From NCBI RefSeq assembly GCF_042453785.1, contig NC_091664.1, positions 31,544,501 through 31,608,500 on the forward strand: DNA of 64,000 nt, in the 5' to 3' direction. The notes beneath the pieces are model-generated. The model did no database searches and had not been told where the DNA came from. It saw only the letters and a list, made by a program, of their open reading frames with translations. Origin of the DNA: Malus domestica (lineage: Eukaryota > Streptophyta > Magnoliopsida > Rosales > Rosaceae). This document shows positions 35,156 to 47,320 of the stretch, in pieces. A program made the position numbers and the translations under genes. The number at the start of each line of letters is the position of its first letter. The stretch's first letter is position 1.

Positions 35156-38100
35156 ATGGAAGAAGAGTTGAGTGAAGTGGGATGGTTCATTCTGGGCGAA
35201 AATCAACAGCATGTTGGTCCCTATGCATTCTCGGAGCTGCGGGGTGAGTTTGTTTTGTTTGCCTTGCCCTACCCCTACCCCTACCCTTACCCTAGCAGCA
35301 CCTTATATTATGTACAACCTATAATATTATTAATGACAATTGATATGAACATTCAATTGTCTGTGTGGAATGAAGAAAGAATAGTGATTCACCTCGTTTG
35401 CGATGTAATGTTGAATATGGAAATTGAATTTACTGCCACATTGTTTCCTTCTTCTGAATTTCAGTTCTACTCGTAATCAATTGAATAGAGCACCCTTTCA
35501 GTCTCACTTATCATGTTCAATTGCACTTCTAATTTGCTTACTTACTTCGCCTGGACAGAGCATTTCTTAAATGGCTACCTCACCCTCCATACGCTCGTCT
35601 GGGCTCAAGGAAGAAGCGCATGGCAGCCACTCTCCTCCATTCCTGACCTCGTCACTGCAATATCCCATCACGACCAAGTTTCTCATGTTTCAACCGCAGG
35701 TCAATTCTTTGTTCTTTTTTATTCTTTGGATTTGGGATTATCACTTCCGTGATTTACTCGACTTACAATTTATTCACTTCTATTGCAGTGCCCCCAATCC
35801 CAACTGATGATGAGGACGACTTCGACAAATGGCAGAAGCATGTATGCGAGGCAGAACAAGCAGATAGTGACAGACCTTCTACGCCCCCCGAGGGAGAGGA
35901 AGAATTCACCGATGATGATGGGACAACATACAAGTGGGATCGGGGTCTTAGGGCTTGGGTTCCCCAGGTTGGTTCATGGTTGCTGCACCTTCTTATGTTT
36001 TTCTTATATTTCATTTTATTGTTTGTGGTGGTTTTTCTGTTCATGGTATATCTGGTAGCATGCCAATGAACGCACACAAGTAGATTTTTGTTGTTTGGTT
36101 GCACATTGGCGAACCTTGAAGAGAATGTTGGGTACCACGTTTCTGAACATTTCACTGAGTGTCCTTCCATGGTCTGTCGAACAGATCAGTATTCCAATTT
36201 TATTAAATAGGAAAATTTTGATATCAAACTTGAAAATCTGTCTCGCTTGTTTTTGTTGAATGTATATTTGACTGATTTAATGTCTAATAGGATAGCGCTG
36301 TCGGGGTAGAAGATATGACTTTTTTGCAGGAAGAGGAAGTTTTCCCAGCTGCCAATTTTTCTGAAGCCACCGCAAGTGAAGAGGTTAATGCACCTGTAAA
36401 GGCTTCCAATCCCTCTAAAGAAGATGATATCAATGGTAGCAGTGAGTTAGAAGGCAATCAAAGTTCTAAGAGGAAATTGTCAGATAAGGAAGCTGACAAG
36501 AAGGTTTGCCCTTTTTATCTTGTTCTTTTACTTTTGATGATTGTGTATCTTTTATTTATTATAGTCTACTAATCAAACTCTATTGTTCTGGGGGAATGTG
36601 ATTGGATCCTATTATTAAATTTGGTTATGCTAGTCTAGACTGGAAATGGTCTATGTGTATAGGATTTATGAAGCAGTACCAGTTGACTCCCCCCTGTCTT
36701 ATTACTTGTACTTTCAGGAAGCTAATAAACCTCCTGAAAGTTGGTTTGAGCTGAAGATCAACACGCATGTTTATGTAACGGGATTGCCTGATGACGTCAC
36801 AGTCGACGAAGTAAGTTCCCGTCATTGTTTTATTCTCTGTATTTATTGTGGCATACTACTAATTTCAGTGATATTCGTCAGGTGGTAGAGGTGTTTTCCA
36901 AATGTGGGATCATAAAGGAGGTAAAGTTTTCTTCTTTTCATACAATTCATCTTGTTACTTTGTTGATTAGTACCATTTTTGAAGACGGTTCAATGATGTG
37001 AATTAATATCTTTTGGAATGGAAACTTTTAAAGATGCATTGTACTTATCTGAGAATTAGAGCAAAAAACTACAGGGTTATATAGCTTTAAATCATTTTCT
37101 GCATAATGATTTTTTTTAGTCCAGTATTTGTCCGCAACCAAATTCTTAGACTTTTTTCTTAAAGAGTTATTTTCAAATTATAATGGAAAGTGGCCTTGCT
37201 ATCGTATCATGAGACTAAGTGTGAACATTATACTTTGTGTTCCTTGTTAAACATCCAGCACTGTGTAGCTTAATTGGTAAATATCTGCTCTCATACTCAC
37301 CATATAAGCTCGTTACTCAATGGAATTTATAGGATCCTGAAACAAAAAAACCTCGTGTGAAGCTGTATGTTGACAAAGCAACTGGAAAGAAAAAAGGAGA
37401 CGCACTTGTTACTTATATGAAGGTAACAATGATTTTTATTACTTCTGCTGTCTTTGTGATGTAACGTGTCATTTCTGGGTATTTTATTATATGCGTTTTT
37501 GTAAACTATAGGAACCATCGGTTGTTTTGGCTACCCAAATTTTGGACGGAACACCTCTACGCCCTGGTGGCAAGGTTCTTATGTCGGTCACCCAAGCTAA
37601 GTTTCAGCAAAAAGGTAATTGTTAGTAGTCAGATGATATTTGTTGAACTTTTTTTGTCTTGTACTTTTAGTGTGAGATTTTAAAATATTTGCTACGTTAT
37701 ATACAAATGAGAGAACCACTTAAAAACATCATCAACACAGTATTAGAAACATTTTCAATAGCATGCCTTAGATTATGAGCTTTCAAGTGTGTTCTGTTTT
37801 ATTTAAAAGCTTTTGTTATGTATGCAGGGGACACATTTGTTACCAAACAAGCAGACAACAAGAGGAAAAAGAAACTGAAGAAAGTGGAAGAGAAGATGCT
37901 TGGCTGGGGTAGGTTCATATATTAATATTAGTCGTGTTCTTACTTAACCTTATTTTTCATGCTGATTTGTAAACAGAAAGCTTCTTGCATTAGATATCTT
38001 TATTCCGGTGAAGGAATACCTCATATTGTGATTCCTTTCCACTTATGCTTGAAGCGTCTATTCTTGTTTTCCAAATGTAGTATGCGTAGCTTTTGCAGTC

Positions 38101-39434
38101 AGTTGTTCCCTTTCTTTTGTGAATAATAATATGCCTTTTTGTTTTATCATATCATATGACATATATTATAGAAATTCTTCTACATCTTGAATTTTAAAAT
38201 ACAAACTACTTTTTCTTCTGCCCGCAGTGTGTTCATTGTTTTAATCATAAGGAAATGTTTGCGGATCATATACATATTCCTATGTTTCACAAGTAGTTTC
38301 TTTGTGTTTCGGATTTTACAGTGAAGCATAATGTGAACCTGACGTGAATGTCTGTGGATAATTAGCATATGCCTATGCTTCATAACCTGCTGGACATTTT
38401 CTGTCATAAATTTTGGCATGAAGTACCTTATGTGCTCTACAACACTAATAGTATGATCACATTTTCTTACAGCCGGCCATGACGATGGAAAGGTGTCAAT
38501 TCCAGCTACTGTTATTCTTCGCTACATGTTCACTCCTGCTGAAATGAGGGTAAGTTGATAGCTGTCTTAACAGATTATATGTAGTGTCTATGCTGTTGGA
38601 AAACTTGTTTTTTCCTTCTGCGTATCAGGTATCAACGGATCAATAGTTGGTGATGTTTATTTGCACAACAACTTTCTCAATATATAAAGCCTTGCGAGAA
38701 GGGTATTTTATTATTCTGATCCTGTTCTGGTAACCTTTCTCCTAAATAATGTTTACAGGCAGATGAAAATTTAGGTCCAGAATTGCAGGCGGATGTTCAG
38801 GAGGAATGTGTGAAGCTTGGTCCGGTGGACTCAGTGAAGGTAATATACCCTTCATGTGTGTGATGAAGAATGGCATTCAGAATTTCTCCGTGATATGTGT
38901 ATACATGTCTATGTATGTTCCTCTTTCTTTTCCCTTTCCTAATATCCTCAGGTTCCCATTTTGTTTTCTTTGTAGGTTTGTGAGAATCATCCCCAGGGAG
39001 TTGTTGTGGTCAGATTCAAGGATAGGAATGATGCTCAGAAGTGCATAGAAATGATGAATGGGCGATGGTAATCAATATTGTGTGTTTACTAAATTACAAT
39101 TGCAGTTATTGTGTAAGGTTGGGTAGATGGTGCTGCTGTGGGAGATTTTTCAGTGTGCTCGGAAGTACGAGCTGGTACACCACATGTCATGACATTGAAA
39201 AATTTCTAGCCACTAAGAACTTAATTGTTTATTTTGTAGATTTCCAATGATTATAGTCTTCCCATTTTCTTTTGGTTCTACATTTAATTATTATTATTAT
39301 GTTCATTTAGGTTTGGCGGTAGACAAGTACATGCAAGTGAGGATGATGGTTTAGTTAACCATGCTTCTGTCCGGAATCTGGATGAGGATGCTGCAAGGTT
39401 AGAGCAGTTTGGCGCCGAACTTGAAGCTGAATGA
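35156..39434 (+). CDS. Tat-SF1/CUS2-type splicing factor
   Basis: This is the plant homologue of HIV Tat-specific factor 1 (human HTATSF1, yeast Cus2), a nuclear protein that works with U2 snRNP and SF3B1. Thirteen exons were joined: 35156-35243, 35559-35699, 35789-35967, 36291-36503, 36718-36810, 36882-36920, 37333-37422, 37512-37614, 37828-37908, 38473-38549, 38759-38839, 38976-39067 and 39311-39434. They total 1401 bp, 466 aa, in frame throughout. In order: an N-terminal GYF-like module ([14 protein letters not shown].. and [13 protein letters not shown]); the acidic [15 protein letters not shown] segment; a Ser/Glu-rich linker; RRM1 ([15 protein letters not shown] to [10 protein letters not shown]); a Lys-rich helix; and a C-terminal UHM-type RRM (VILRYMF to GVVVVRF) with NGRWFGGR, the Arg-x-Phe loop that binds SF3B1 ligand motifs. 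ATG 35156 is chosen because the exon is in frame and no upstream ATG fits. Confidence 0.92.
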
Positions 39435-40440
39435 GTTTTTATCAATGCTCAATAGTTATGTCATACATCTGAATTAATACTCCTTGTAAAAAGATCCAGC
39501 ATCCGATGCTCGTTTACTGTTTGTAGAATTTGTTGTCACGGGATTTATGAATTTGAACAGGGCTGAAGGTGTTTTAGTCGGATCTTGTAGGTTGAAATAC
39601 CCTTGGTGCTTAGAAAGCAAAGAAGCGTTTCTGAAACTGCAAGTAATGTTGTATATTCTGTCTAATTAAGGTCTTTGCTGGTAACTAACTTGGATACTTA
39701 AGTTTGTTGTCATTTTTCGATTAACTTAATTGTTTCATGATCTTTCTTTGTTCACGGTTTCTCCCTGTGTTTCTTTTAATCTGCCTACTACAATGGAACC
39801 CTATATCGCCCGCCGCCTTCCGAGCTTTGAACTAAAATGGTTAACTTGGGGTAACCTTAAGAATCAGGAGATAAAAATGGATAAGGCGTGCAGGAATCAT
39901 CTCCCCAACTTGAACGTAATTTTGGATTGTTTTTTTTTTTTTGGAAAGCAGATAAGATATATCCGGGCAAAGATGCCAAAAAGATACAAGAAAGCCTACC
40001 CTAGAGGCAAACAACCAACAGCAATAACAGAAGGAAAAACAAGAAGGTACAAGGGATCCGCGACGCCGTATCTAATGCTAAGATTGTTTCGCTGCGGAGA
40101 TTTGTAATGGTTTAATTGTGTTCGGCTTGTCCCTCCCTATAATAACCCAAAGATGGACTTCGATGTGACCACGTGGAGACTACAACGGATTTGAAAAATG
40201 AAATCTTAATGTTATAACTGCTGGGCCAACGGCCCAACATTTTAAACTTAGCTGTCCAGAACCCGACGAGGAAGCAGTTAGTTATACGGGTCGTACCCGA
40301 GTGCATAAGCCCACGTTTCATTTTCTGCACTTCTCCTCTCCGTCTCCCCCTAGAGATTAGGGTTTTTGAATATGAACCCCACAGTCGCTAACTGTTTGAG
40401 TTGAGTAAATTAGGCACGCCGAGCAGATCCATAGATAGAC
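39435..40440. other. Intergenic region with telo-box before the PPR gene
   Basis: This holds the 3' UTR of the splicing-factor gene. A T-run and adenine-rich segment at about 39928-40060 may be an old LINE fragment (weak). A telo-box TTAGGGTTT lies at 40358-40366, about 75 bp upstream of the PPR ATG. Confidence 0.45.
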
Positions 40441-42153
40441 ATGTGGAGGTATGCAGTGACAGCAAGAGCAAGAGCAGCGTCCCTTTCGACGCAGGCGGCG
40501 GCACGGATGCTGTCCGCAGCTCATCTAAACCACAAGGTGCTTTCCTCTAAAACACTAACTCCTCCTCTAGTTGATCAATTTCCTCATTTTTACACTAGAT
40601 TCCAAAACCCTAGGTTCTTCTCTCAGCTCTCAGAAAACTCTAGGGATTCTGATTCCGCTCAAGGAGAAGAGCTACCTGCCCCTGTGGGATTTGGTGAAAA
40701 TGTTGATTCCCAGCCGGACAATCTTGCCCCTGGGGATGGGGACGCGGAGGAAAAGTGTTCGGAGGGTGTTGATGTAGAGTTGCGGAAAGGGCAAGAGGTG
40801 TATGAGATTGATTTGGAGCAGCTGGAGAGTGTATTGTCTCTCCTTCAGAGCAGTGCTGATGGGAGTCTTGAGTCTAGTTTTGATGCTTTAAATTTGACTC
40901 TGCATTCTGAGTTTGTGGTTAAACTAGTCGAAACCCCGCTTGTTTTGGGTGAGAATTTGATTAGGTTTATTAAATGGGCTTTGAAGGAGAAACCCGAGTT
41001 TAGAGTCACTACTCACGTCCTCGATGCGCTTGTACGATCCACATGTAGTGGCCTTGTTAGGAAGAGAGATGTATACTTTCTATGGGATTTGGTTAAGGAG
41101 ATTGGTGAGAAAGAAAATACTCTGTTGAATTTGGAAATTCTCAATGAATTGATATCCTCATTCTCAAAATTGGGTAAAGGGAAAGCTGCTTTTGAGGTGT
41201 TCAACAAGTTTGCTGATTTTGGATGTGTCCCGAATGCAGATTCATATTACTTTACAATTGAAGCACTCTGCAGGCGTTCGTTTTTTGATTGGGCTCAGTC
41301 TGTTTGCGAGAAGATGCTTGATGCAGGAGTCTTGCCTGATGGTGAGAGAGTCGGTAGGATCATATCTTGGTTTTGCAAGGGCAAAAAAGCTAAAGATGCC
41401 CATTTGGTTTATTTGTCAATGAAGGTGAAGAAGCAGGACCTGCCACGCTCGCCAGTTAATCTTTTGATCAGTTCACTCTGTAGGGAGGATGAAACTGTCA
41501 ATTTAGCTCTAGAGATATTGGGTGATTTATCTGGAGAAGCACGGAAATATGGGATTAAGCCGTTTTCAGCTGTTGTTCAAGGATTGTGCAGGATAAAAGA
41601 TGTTGATGGGGCCAAAAAATTGCTTCTTGAGATGACAAGGGAGGGCCCACATCCAGGAAATGCAGTTTTCAATTTTGTTATCAATGGCTATTCTAAGGCT
41701 GGGGATACGGGAGAGGCAATGGAGATGATGAAGCTAATGGAGAGTAGGGGGTTAAAACCAGATGTGTATACTTACACTGTTATTATGAGTGGTTATGCAA
41801 ATGGGGGTCTGATGGAGGAGGCTTGTAAAATATTATCCCAAGCCAAAAAGAAGCATCCTAAACTGAGTCCTGTGACTTACCATACAATTATCCGTGGATT
41901 TTGCAAACTGGAAGATTTTGACGAAGGGTTAAAGTTTTTGGGTGAGATGAAACATTTTGGGGTCCAACCTAATGTTGATGAGTACAGTAAGTTGATCCAA
42001 TCTCTCTGTCTTAAGGCTTTGGATTGGGGAACAGCAGAGAAATTGCTTGAAGAAATGAAGGATAACGGGTTGCATCTCAATGGGATTACAAGGGGTCTTA
42101 TAAGAGCAGTCAAGGAACTACAGGAGGGGGAAATAGAGATTGCAGAAGCCTAA
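40441..42153 (+). CDS. P-class pentatricopeptide repeat protein, probably mitochondrial
   Basis: This intronless frame of 570 aa begins MWRYAVTARARAAS, an Arg/Ala/Ser-rich, acid-free N-terminus expected of a mitochondrial presequence. After an acidic linker (about residues 70-130), eight or so 35-residue helical PPR repeats run from about residue 230 to 560. Recognisable repeat cores are NELISSFSKLGKGKAAFEVF, SAVVQGLCRIKDVDGAKKLL, FVINGYSKAGDTGEAMEMM, TVIMSGYANGGLMEEACKIL and HTIIRGFCKLEDFDEGLKFL. There is no E, DYW or SMR domain, so it is P-class. Such proteins bind organellar RNA in a sequence-specific way; the target cannot be read from the sequence. The gene is intact. Confidence 0.94.
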   Translation: MWRYAVTARARAASLSTQAAARMLSAAHLNHKVLSSKTLTPPLVDQFPHFYTRFQNPRFFSQLSENSRDSDSAQGEELPAPVGFGENVDSQPDNLAPGDGDAEEKCSEGVDVELRKGQEVYEIDLEQLESVLSLLQSSADGSLESSFDALNLTLHSEFVVKLVETPLVLGENLIRFIKWALKEKPEFRVTTHVLDALVRSTCSGLVRKRDVYFLWDLVKEIGEKENTLLNLEILNELISSFSKLGKGKAAFEVFNKFADFGCVPNADSYYFTIEALCRRSFFDWAQSVCEKMLDAGVLPDGERVGRIISWFCKGKKAKDAHLVYLSMKVKKQDLPRSPVNLLISSLCREDETVNLALEILGDLSGEARKYGIKPFSAVVQGLCRIKDVDGAKKLLLEMTREGPHPGNAVFNFVINGYSKAGDTGEAMEMMKLMESRGLKPDVYTYTVIMSGYANGGLMEEACKILSQAKKKHPKLSPVTYHTIIRGFCKLEDFDEGLKFLGEMKHFGVQPNVDEYSKLIQSLCLKALDWGTAEKLLEEMKDNGLHLNGITRGLIRAVKELQEGEIEIAEA

Positions 42154-42956
42154 AAAGGTTATCTGGTTTTTGGTACGCGGATGCTACTATGAAGACTTGC
42201 GAAATAAAAGTGAAGCTTTGCAGTTTGTTTTGTTCGTGGTGCTTGTTAAACATCTCCGCTTCTCAATCATGTAGAAAATGAAGATTGGACTTTTTTTTTC
42301 TTTCAATTTTTTAGTGGCCACTTGGGTAACTTCATAGCTAAGCCAGAGGCACGACCCTGAAAAGTGGGGACTAGGTCCCTTTCCTTGCAACATGCAAGTG
42401 TGCTCTTATTTTCTGGGTGCCCATTTGCTCCATCTTGATATCAATGGGGTAAAATAGCTGCAGTCTTTGGCTTCGGTTTTACTATGAATTTTATGCCTTT
42501 TAATTTTTTTTCATGTTTGGATTTTGATGTGATTTATGTTCTTAAACGCTATTTGAAGGTTAATGTTACTTGCTTAGATGCAGTTAAAGCTCAGGCGAGT
42601 TGTTGGAGCTTCAGTATTTGTTCTGAAAGAGGAAATTTTGTTTAATTGTGCCTCCAGCTTCTTTTATTTGAGTTGCAACCCTGTCCTCAAGTGGGTTTCA
42701 GTTCCTCTTTTGTGTTCTAAATGTGCATATGAGTAAGCTTGGTCTGGTTATTTACGTGATTTTCTTTTTGAAGATCTGGAATCTGAAAAGCATTCAAACT
42801 GATGGTTCATCATACAGCAGAGAACAGATATGTTTCTCTTAGGGCTGAAGATGTCTGCGAAGCTAGGTAGTTCAAGCGGGATAACAGTAGCTAGGTAGGT
42901 CCAATGCAAGTTGATTTGTTAATCAATAACCTATTTTTCTTGGTCATATGCTTTGA
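42154..42956. other. PPR gene 3' flank
   Basis: Non-coding sequence including the likely 3' UTR. No other feature is seen. Confidence 0.5.
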
Positions 42957-42965
42957 ATGTTATAT

Positions 42966-43211
42966 GGAGGCAGATTGTCTGCCCTCCTGTTTGGATGTTC
43001 TTTCAATTCCCTCCTATTTTGTGCGGTTTGGGTTAAACCACGTCAACATTTTTTTATATATATATATATATATTTTTATAGAGATAATAAAACAAAATGC
43101 AATAAGAATATAAAATATTGACGTGTCTTAATCGTGACCACATAAATATGAGAGGATGGGAAGGACACCCAAACAGGAGGGCCCAAACAGGAGGGCAGAC
43201 ATGCTGCCTCC
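42966..43211. mobile_element. Mutator-type MITE, 246 bp
   Basis: Inverted ends GGAGGCAG and CTGCCTCC continue into arms of about 100 bp sharing TCTGCCCTCCTGTTTGG and ACGTCAA.ATTTT. Perfect 9-bp direct repeats ATGTTATAT flank it (42957-42965 and 43212-43220). The loop holds an (AT)n run. The 9-bp duplication points to mobilisation by a Mutator-type transposase. Confidence 0.88.
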
Positions 43212-43220
43212 ATGTTATAT

Positions 43221-43921
43221 AGCAGAACAAGATAACGAATGTAGTCCCACTGTGATAAGCGTTGCAGTAGAGATGTCATTCATTAACGATCAGCAGCATG
43301 AGGCTCGATTTGGACTCAATGTTGTTCGGGGCTCGGAAATTGTCGTCCTGGCATAATTACAATGAGGTGCTTTGCTCTCCTGTACATCAAAGGACAAAAA
43401 AGAAGGGTTGGGATTTAACTGAATCTCATTTAGTTAAATTTCAACTGTTCACTTGTGAAAAAAAAAGAAAAAAAAATTGGCGAGAGAAAATTTCTGTTGC
43501 AGTGAGTGCCTCTCGCTGCTTGAAGTTGCCCTTCCTTTTCATCTTTAATACTTTTCTTTTTTTTGGGTAAACAACTGCGCAAGAAGCCCATACAGAAAAA
43601 CCATACAAGGAAGCCGCAACCGAAATCGAACTCTATTGTAGCATCTACACAGCAGTCGAGCCCAAACCAACACTCCCAGTCTCATAGAAAAAAAAAAAGG
43701 CAAGCAAATTAGATGAAGTTAAAAGTGAACATAAATAGGGTCATCGACGATATATAATATAATAAAATACTCTATTTATAGAAAAATAAAGGGTCATCGA
43801 ACTTGAATATAGCGAATATTATCCCCTCCAATTGGCGTGACTCAAATCATTATCCTCTATTTATATTAAGTTACAATTCGATCCATGCACATATATTGTA
43901 GCTCAAGTGCTCAACCATGAA
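43221..43921. other. Gene-free stretch
   Basis: Non-coding DNA. A segment near 43560-43680 may be a LINE remnant (weak). Confidence 0.4.
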
Positions 43922-43930
43922 TTCTTAAAT

Positions 43931-44702
43931 GAGAAATTTTATTTGAACCCATGTAACCTCTTTCTAAACTTAACTTAAATTTAAATGATTAATTATCTAT
44001 TTTATCCTATTGCATAATTACTATTAAGAACAAAATAAAATTAATAATAAAATTCAAATTTATCTAAACCCATTAAACCCTACCATCACTTCTTGTTTAT
44101 CCTACGTTCATTCTAGCTAAAATCCTAATAGGTCTTGTAGAGAAAAACAAACTTTTTTTTTATTGATGGAGGGTGATTTTGAAGTTTTGAATCCTCCAAC
44201 TAAGGTATGACTCAATTTATAAATATTTTGTTCGTTTGATTTCAATTTTTTTCATCAATCCCGAATGGTTTATTAAACTTTCTACAATTAGAAAATTCTA
44301 AGGAAAAACTTCTTACCAATATTCTTAGATTATAAACTTCCTTGCTTGTTGATAAAGATAAGGGGATGAATTGTTTGATTTGTTGCTTATGCACATCAAT
44401 AGAAATAAAAAAGGCAAATGTTTGGGTTTGGTAGCTGAAAGAAAAAAAAAATAGCCATGGAAATGCTGGTGGGAAGAGGGGGTGGGGGCAAGAACGTCTT
44501 TTTTTTTAATTCAATTACAAATGTTATTTTATAAAGGTGATGGGTGTAAAGATAACTTAACATTATGAATTGGGTTTGAGATGGTAGTTTTGGTAATAAA
44601 TTTGGGTTTAAAGAGAGATTAATTCTTTAATAAAAAACAATATGGGTGAAGAGAGTAAGTTGGGTGTAGAAAGAGGTTACATGGGTTCAAATAAAATTTC
44701 CC
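43931..44702. mobile_element. Mutator-type non-autonomous element, 772 bp
   Basis: The ends read GAGAAATTTTATTTGAACCC and, inverted, GGGAAATTTTATTTGAACCC. The inverted repeat continues through ATGTAACCTCTTTCTA for about 40 bp with two mismatches, then more loosely. The 9-bp flanks TTCTTAAAT (43922-43930) and TTCTTACAT (44703-44711) match at 8 of 9 positions. No transposase frame is present. Confidence 0.87.
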
Positions 44703-44711
44703 TTCTTACAT

Positions 44712-45399
44712 TCAACTATAATTTTAGTAAAAAAGACTACAAAATTATTTGATGGACTCATTTTCAAGATTTCAGAGAAAGGGTCATTGGTTCCCTACTA
44801 AGAGCACTCCCACCGGAGGGGAAGTGTGCCAACACCCAATCAAAAAACCAGGCTAGGGGTCAGTCAATCCACTCCAGCCCACAAACTTGCCTGGCACCCA
44901 ACCCAAGCCAGGCAATAGACCAACCCATTTTTGACTGACCAAAGGTTTGGCCTATTTGGTTGGCGTGTGGCGTTCACTCGCGCATTGGCGCGAGTAGGAG
45001 ACAAGAAAGTAGGTGACCGGGCCCGCTGGCAGACGCACTCACCATTCACCCGGGCTCGGCGACGTGGCCCTCTCTGTACCGTTGGATTTACAACGGTTAG
45101 TTTTTCTAGATCATTGGATTTCCAAAGGTTAAAAAAATTTGAATTTGACTTTTAAACTAGACCGTCTGATCACAGATCAACGGTCCACTTTTTTTCCTCA
45201 ACAAAAAAAAAGGGCCCAACGGTCAGAATTATGACCATTGGCCATGTGGCAGCTTGTTGGCTGTTGGTTTTGAATATTTTTCAAATCCAACGGTCCAGAT
45301 TAATTAACTATATTAAAATTTATTAAAAACTAATTAAAAATTATAAAAAAAAATACAGAAAAATTAAAATTTTTTTTTCTATAAATATCTAACCCTCAT
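44712..45399. other. Probable repeat remnant next to the outer LTR
   Basis: A GC-richer segment starting near 44798 (GAGCACTCCCACCGGAG) with repeated CCAACGG and AACGGTC words resembles a dispersed plant repeat cut off by the LTR at 45400. No termini could be defined. Confidence 0.35.
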
Positions 45400-46180
45400 T
45401 GTCACAGTCCGTCCCGGAATTTCTAATTCCGAGGACGTGAACTTACAAAAATGCCCTTAAACGGGATTAAGGTGCGTAAATGTACGACATTTGTTTTATC
45501 TAAAGATCCTAAACTATTGTTAATTAGACTTAAACTTAGACTAATAATTTGTGTTTGGACTTTAGGTGGGGTCCTACACCCTAAATCCCTCCCCATTTCC
45601 CGTTTTGTTGTCTCTCTCATCTTCCTCAGTCACTCTCTCTCTCTTCCCTCACGACTCTCTCACTCTCTCTGTCACTCTTCTTCTTCGTTCGAACAAACCA
45701 ACCACAAAACCACCCTAAACTTCTACCAACGACGGAGTTAAGACCACCATCGAACTCCTGGAACCTCCAAGATCACGTAGACACCAATTTCAGGTAAGTT
45801 TCACTTCGAAAACCCTAGATTCTAAACTCCCCGTGAAAGTGCACTGTTCATGCACACGTAAATCTTGATGTTTCAGGGAATTTCAAGCTCACAGTGAGCT
45901 TAAGGAGGTCACGAGGAGGCTCGGAGTGCCTCGTTTGAACAAAATGGACGTCGGGATCACTTGGTTCGAGTTTGGCCGAATTTTGGAATTATTGGAAAGG
46001 TATGATCTCGTTGTTTTTAGACCCTAAAACTAGTCCAACGTGATAGTAGGTGTTTAGGGCTTCATTTTGGTATAAAGTACGAAAAAAAATGGACGAAAAA
46101 CGAGTGAGAATAGTTAAATAGAAATTTTTCCCAGTTTTCCGGTGACCGGAGTCCGGCGAGAGTCCATCGGAGAAGAAGCA

Positions 46181-46274
46181 GGAATATTCCGTTAGTTATA
46201 ACAGAATATTCCTGACGCCGTTAACGGAACGGTTAGTTTTTAACGGAATATTCCGGGGTTTAACGGAATATTCC
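46181..46274 (+). promoter_or_regulatory. Four heat-shock-element-like palindromes in the outer LTR
   Basis: GGAATATTCC or AGAATATTCC occurs at 46181-46190, 46203-46212, 46245-46254 and 46265-46274. Each fits nGAAnnTTCn, the core of a heat-shock element. They lie in the LTR interspersed with TTAACGG words. Confidence 0.4.
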
Positions 46275-46785
46275 TGACGGCGTCAATTGACACCGTCAGT
46301 GTGCTTGGCACGTGGCCGCGCGTGGGGGGCGCGTAGGTCCGTGCCACGTTAGGCGCGTGGGGGCGCGTGAGACCTCCAAAAATTATTTTAAAAATATGGG
46401 GATGATCCTGAGGTTGTGTAGGTCACAGTGGTATATTCATATACCCAATTTGAGCAATATATGAGGAGTTATTAGCTAAGAGTGGGATTATGCGTTAAAT
46501 AACGTCAATTTGGTTACTTCTCGTATAGGCGAGGATTATACGGACATCGGGCATGGCCAAAGGATGCTCAGGGACCTACGAGACGTCGATGTAATCTGTG
46601 AGTGGGCAGTTTTGTTTTCCGTATATATATATATACTTGACGCTTTCCCAGAAATTGAATTAGAATGAAATTATGTTTTAAATGAAAGGTATATAGAATG
46701 ATATGAAAACGTGAATTGAAAGATCATGCATAGAAGTATATGAAATATATATGGAAATGTAAATTGAATTGCCATGCATGAAATG

Positions 46786-46790
46786 ATATG
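46786..46790. repeat. Target-site duplication ATATG, left copy
   Basis: ATATG directly precedes the left LTR and is repeated exactly at 59225-59229 after the right LTR. Confidence 0.95.
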
Positions 46791-47302
46791 TGTTGATGCA
46801 CAAAATCAGCGAAGACTTTGGTACAACAGAAAGTGTCAGGTTTTGTGACCTTCGCTTGGTTGCTTCGGTCACTAGTGAGGATAAGTACGTAAATGAATAG
46901 AGACAGAGAAGCAAACACAGGATGTACGTGGTTCACCCAGATTGGCTACGTCCACGGAGTAGAGGAGTTCTTATTAGTAGTGAAGGGCTTACACAAGTAC
47001 AAAGGATCAAGCTCTCAATTTAGTGAGTTCTTGTGAATGATTTAACACAAATGGCATTAGGCAATATTGTGGGGGAATGACCCCTATTTATAGAAAAACT
47101 TGTAGCTTTGTCACATTGACATGTATCATGTTGTGATTGGTTCTTGATGTCGACACGTGCTGCGCTCTGATTGGCTTCTAATCTTGACACGTGTCGAGTA
47201 GTGATTGGCCTCCTGGTCGGAGGGGAACTCTTCTGGGTCCTTGACAGTATAGCGTTGGCCGGTGCTCGGTAGTTTCGGGATTGGTCAAGTATGGTACAAA
47301 CA
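46791..47302 (-). repeat. 3' LTR of the Tat element
   Basis: 512 bp, TGTTGATGCA to GGTACAAACA on the plus strand. Compared with the right LTR it differs by A for G in ACATGTATCATG and G for A in GGCCGGTGCTC. A minus-strand TATA box (inverse of CTATTTATAG) lies near 47086. Confidence 0.97.
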
Positions 47303-47320
47303 GTGCTCCCCTAAGTTCCC
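47303..47320 (-). promoter_or_regulatory. Polypurine tract of the Tat element
   Basis: On the minus strand GGGAACTTAGGGGAGCAC ends exactly where the 3' LTR begins. It is the expected plus-strand primer site. A related sequence recurs at about 50356. Confidence 0.65.

Noticed and set aside
46678..46936. Short minus-strand frames starting in the left LTR
   Set aside because: Identical frames occur in the right LTR; they are LTR sequence and not genes.
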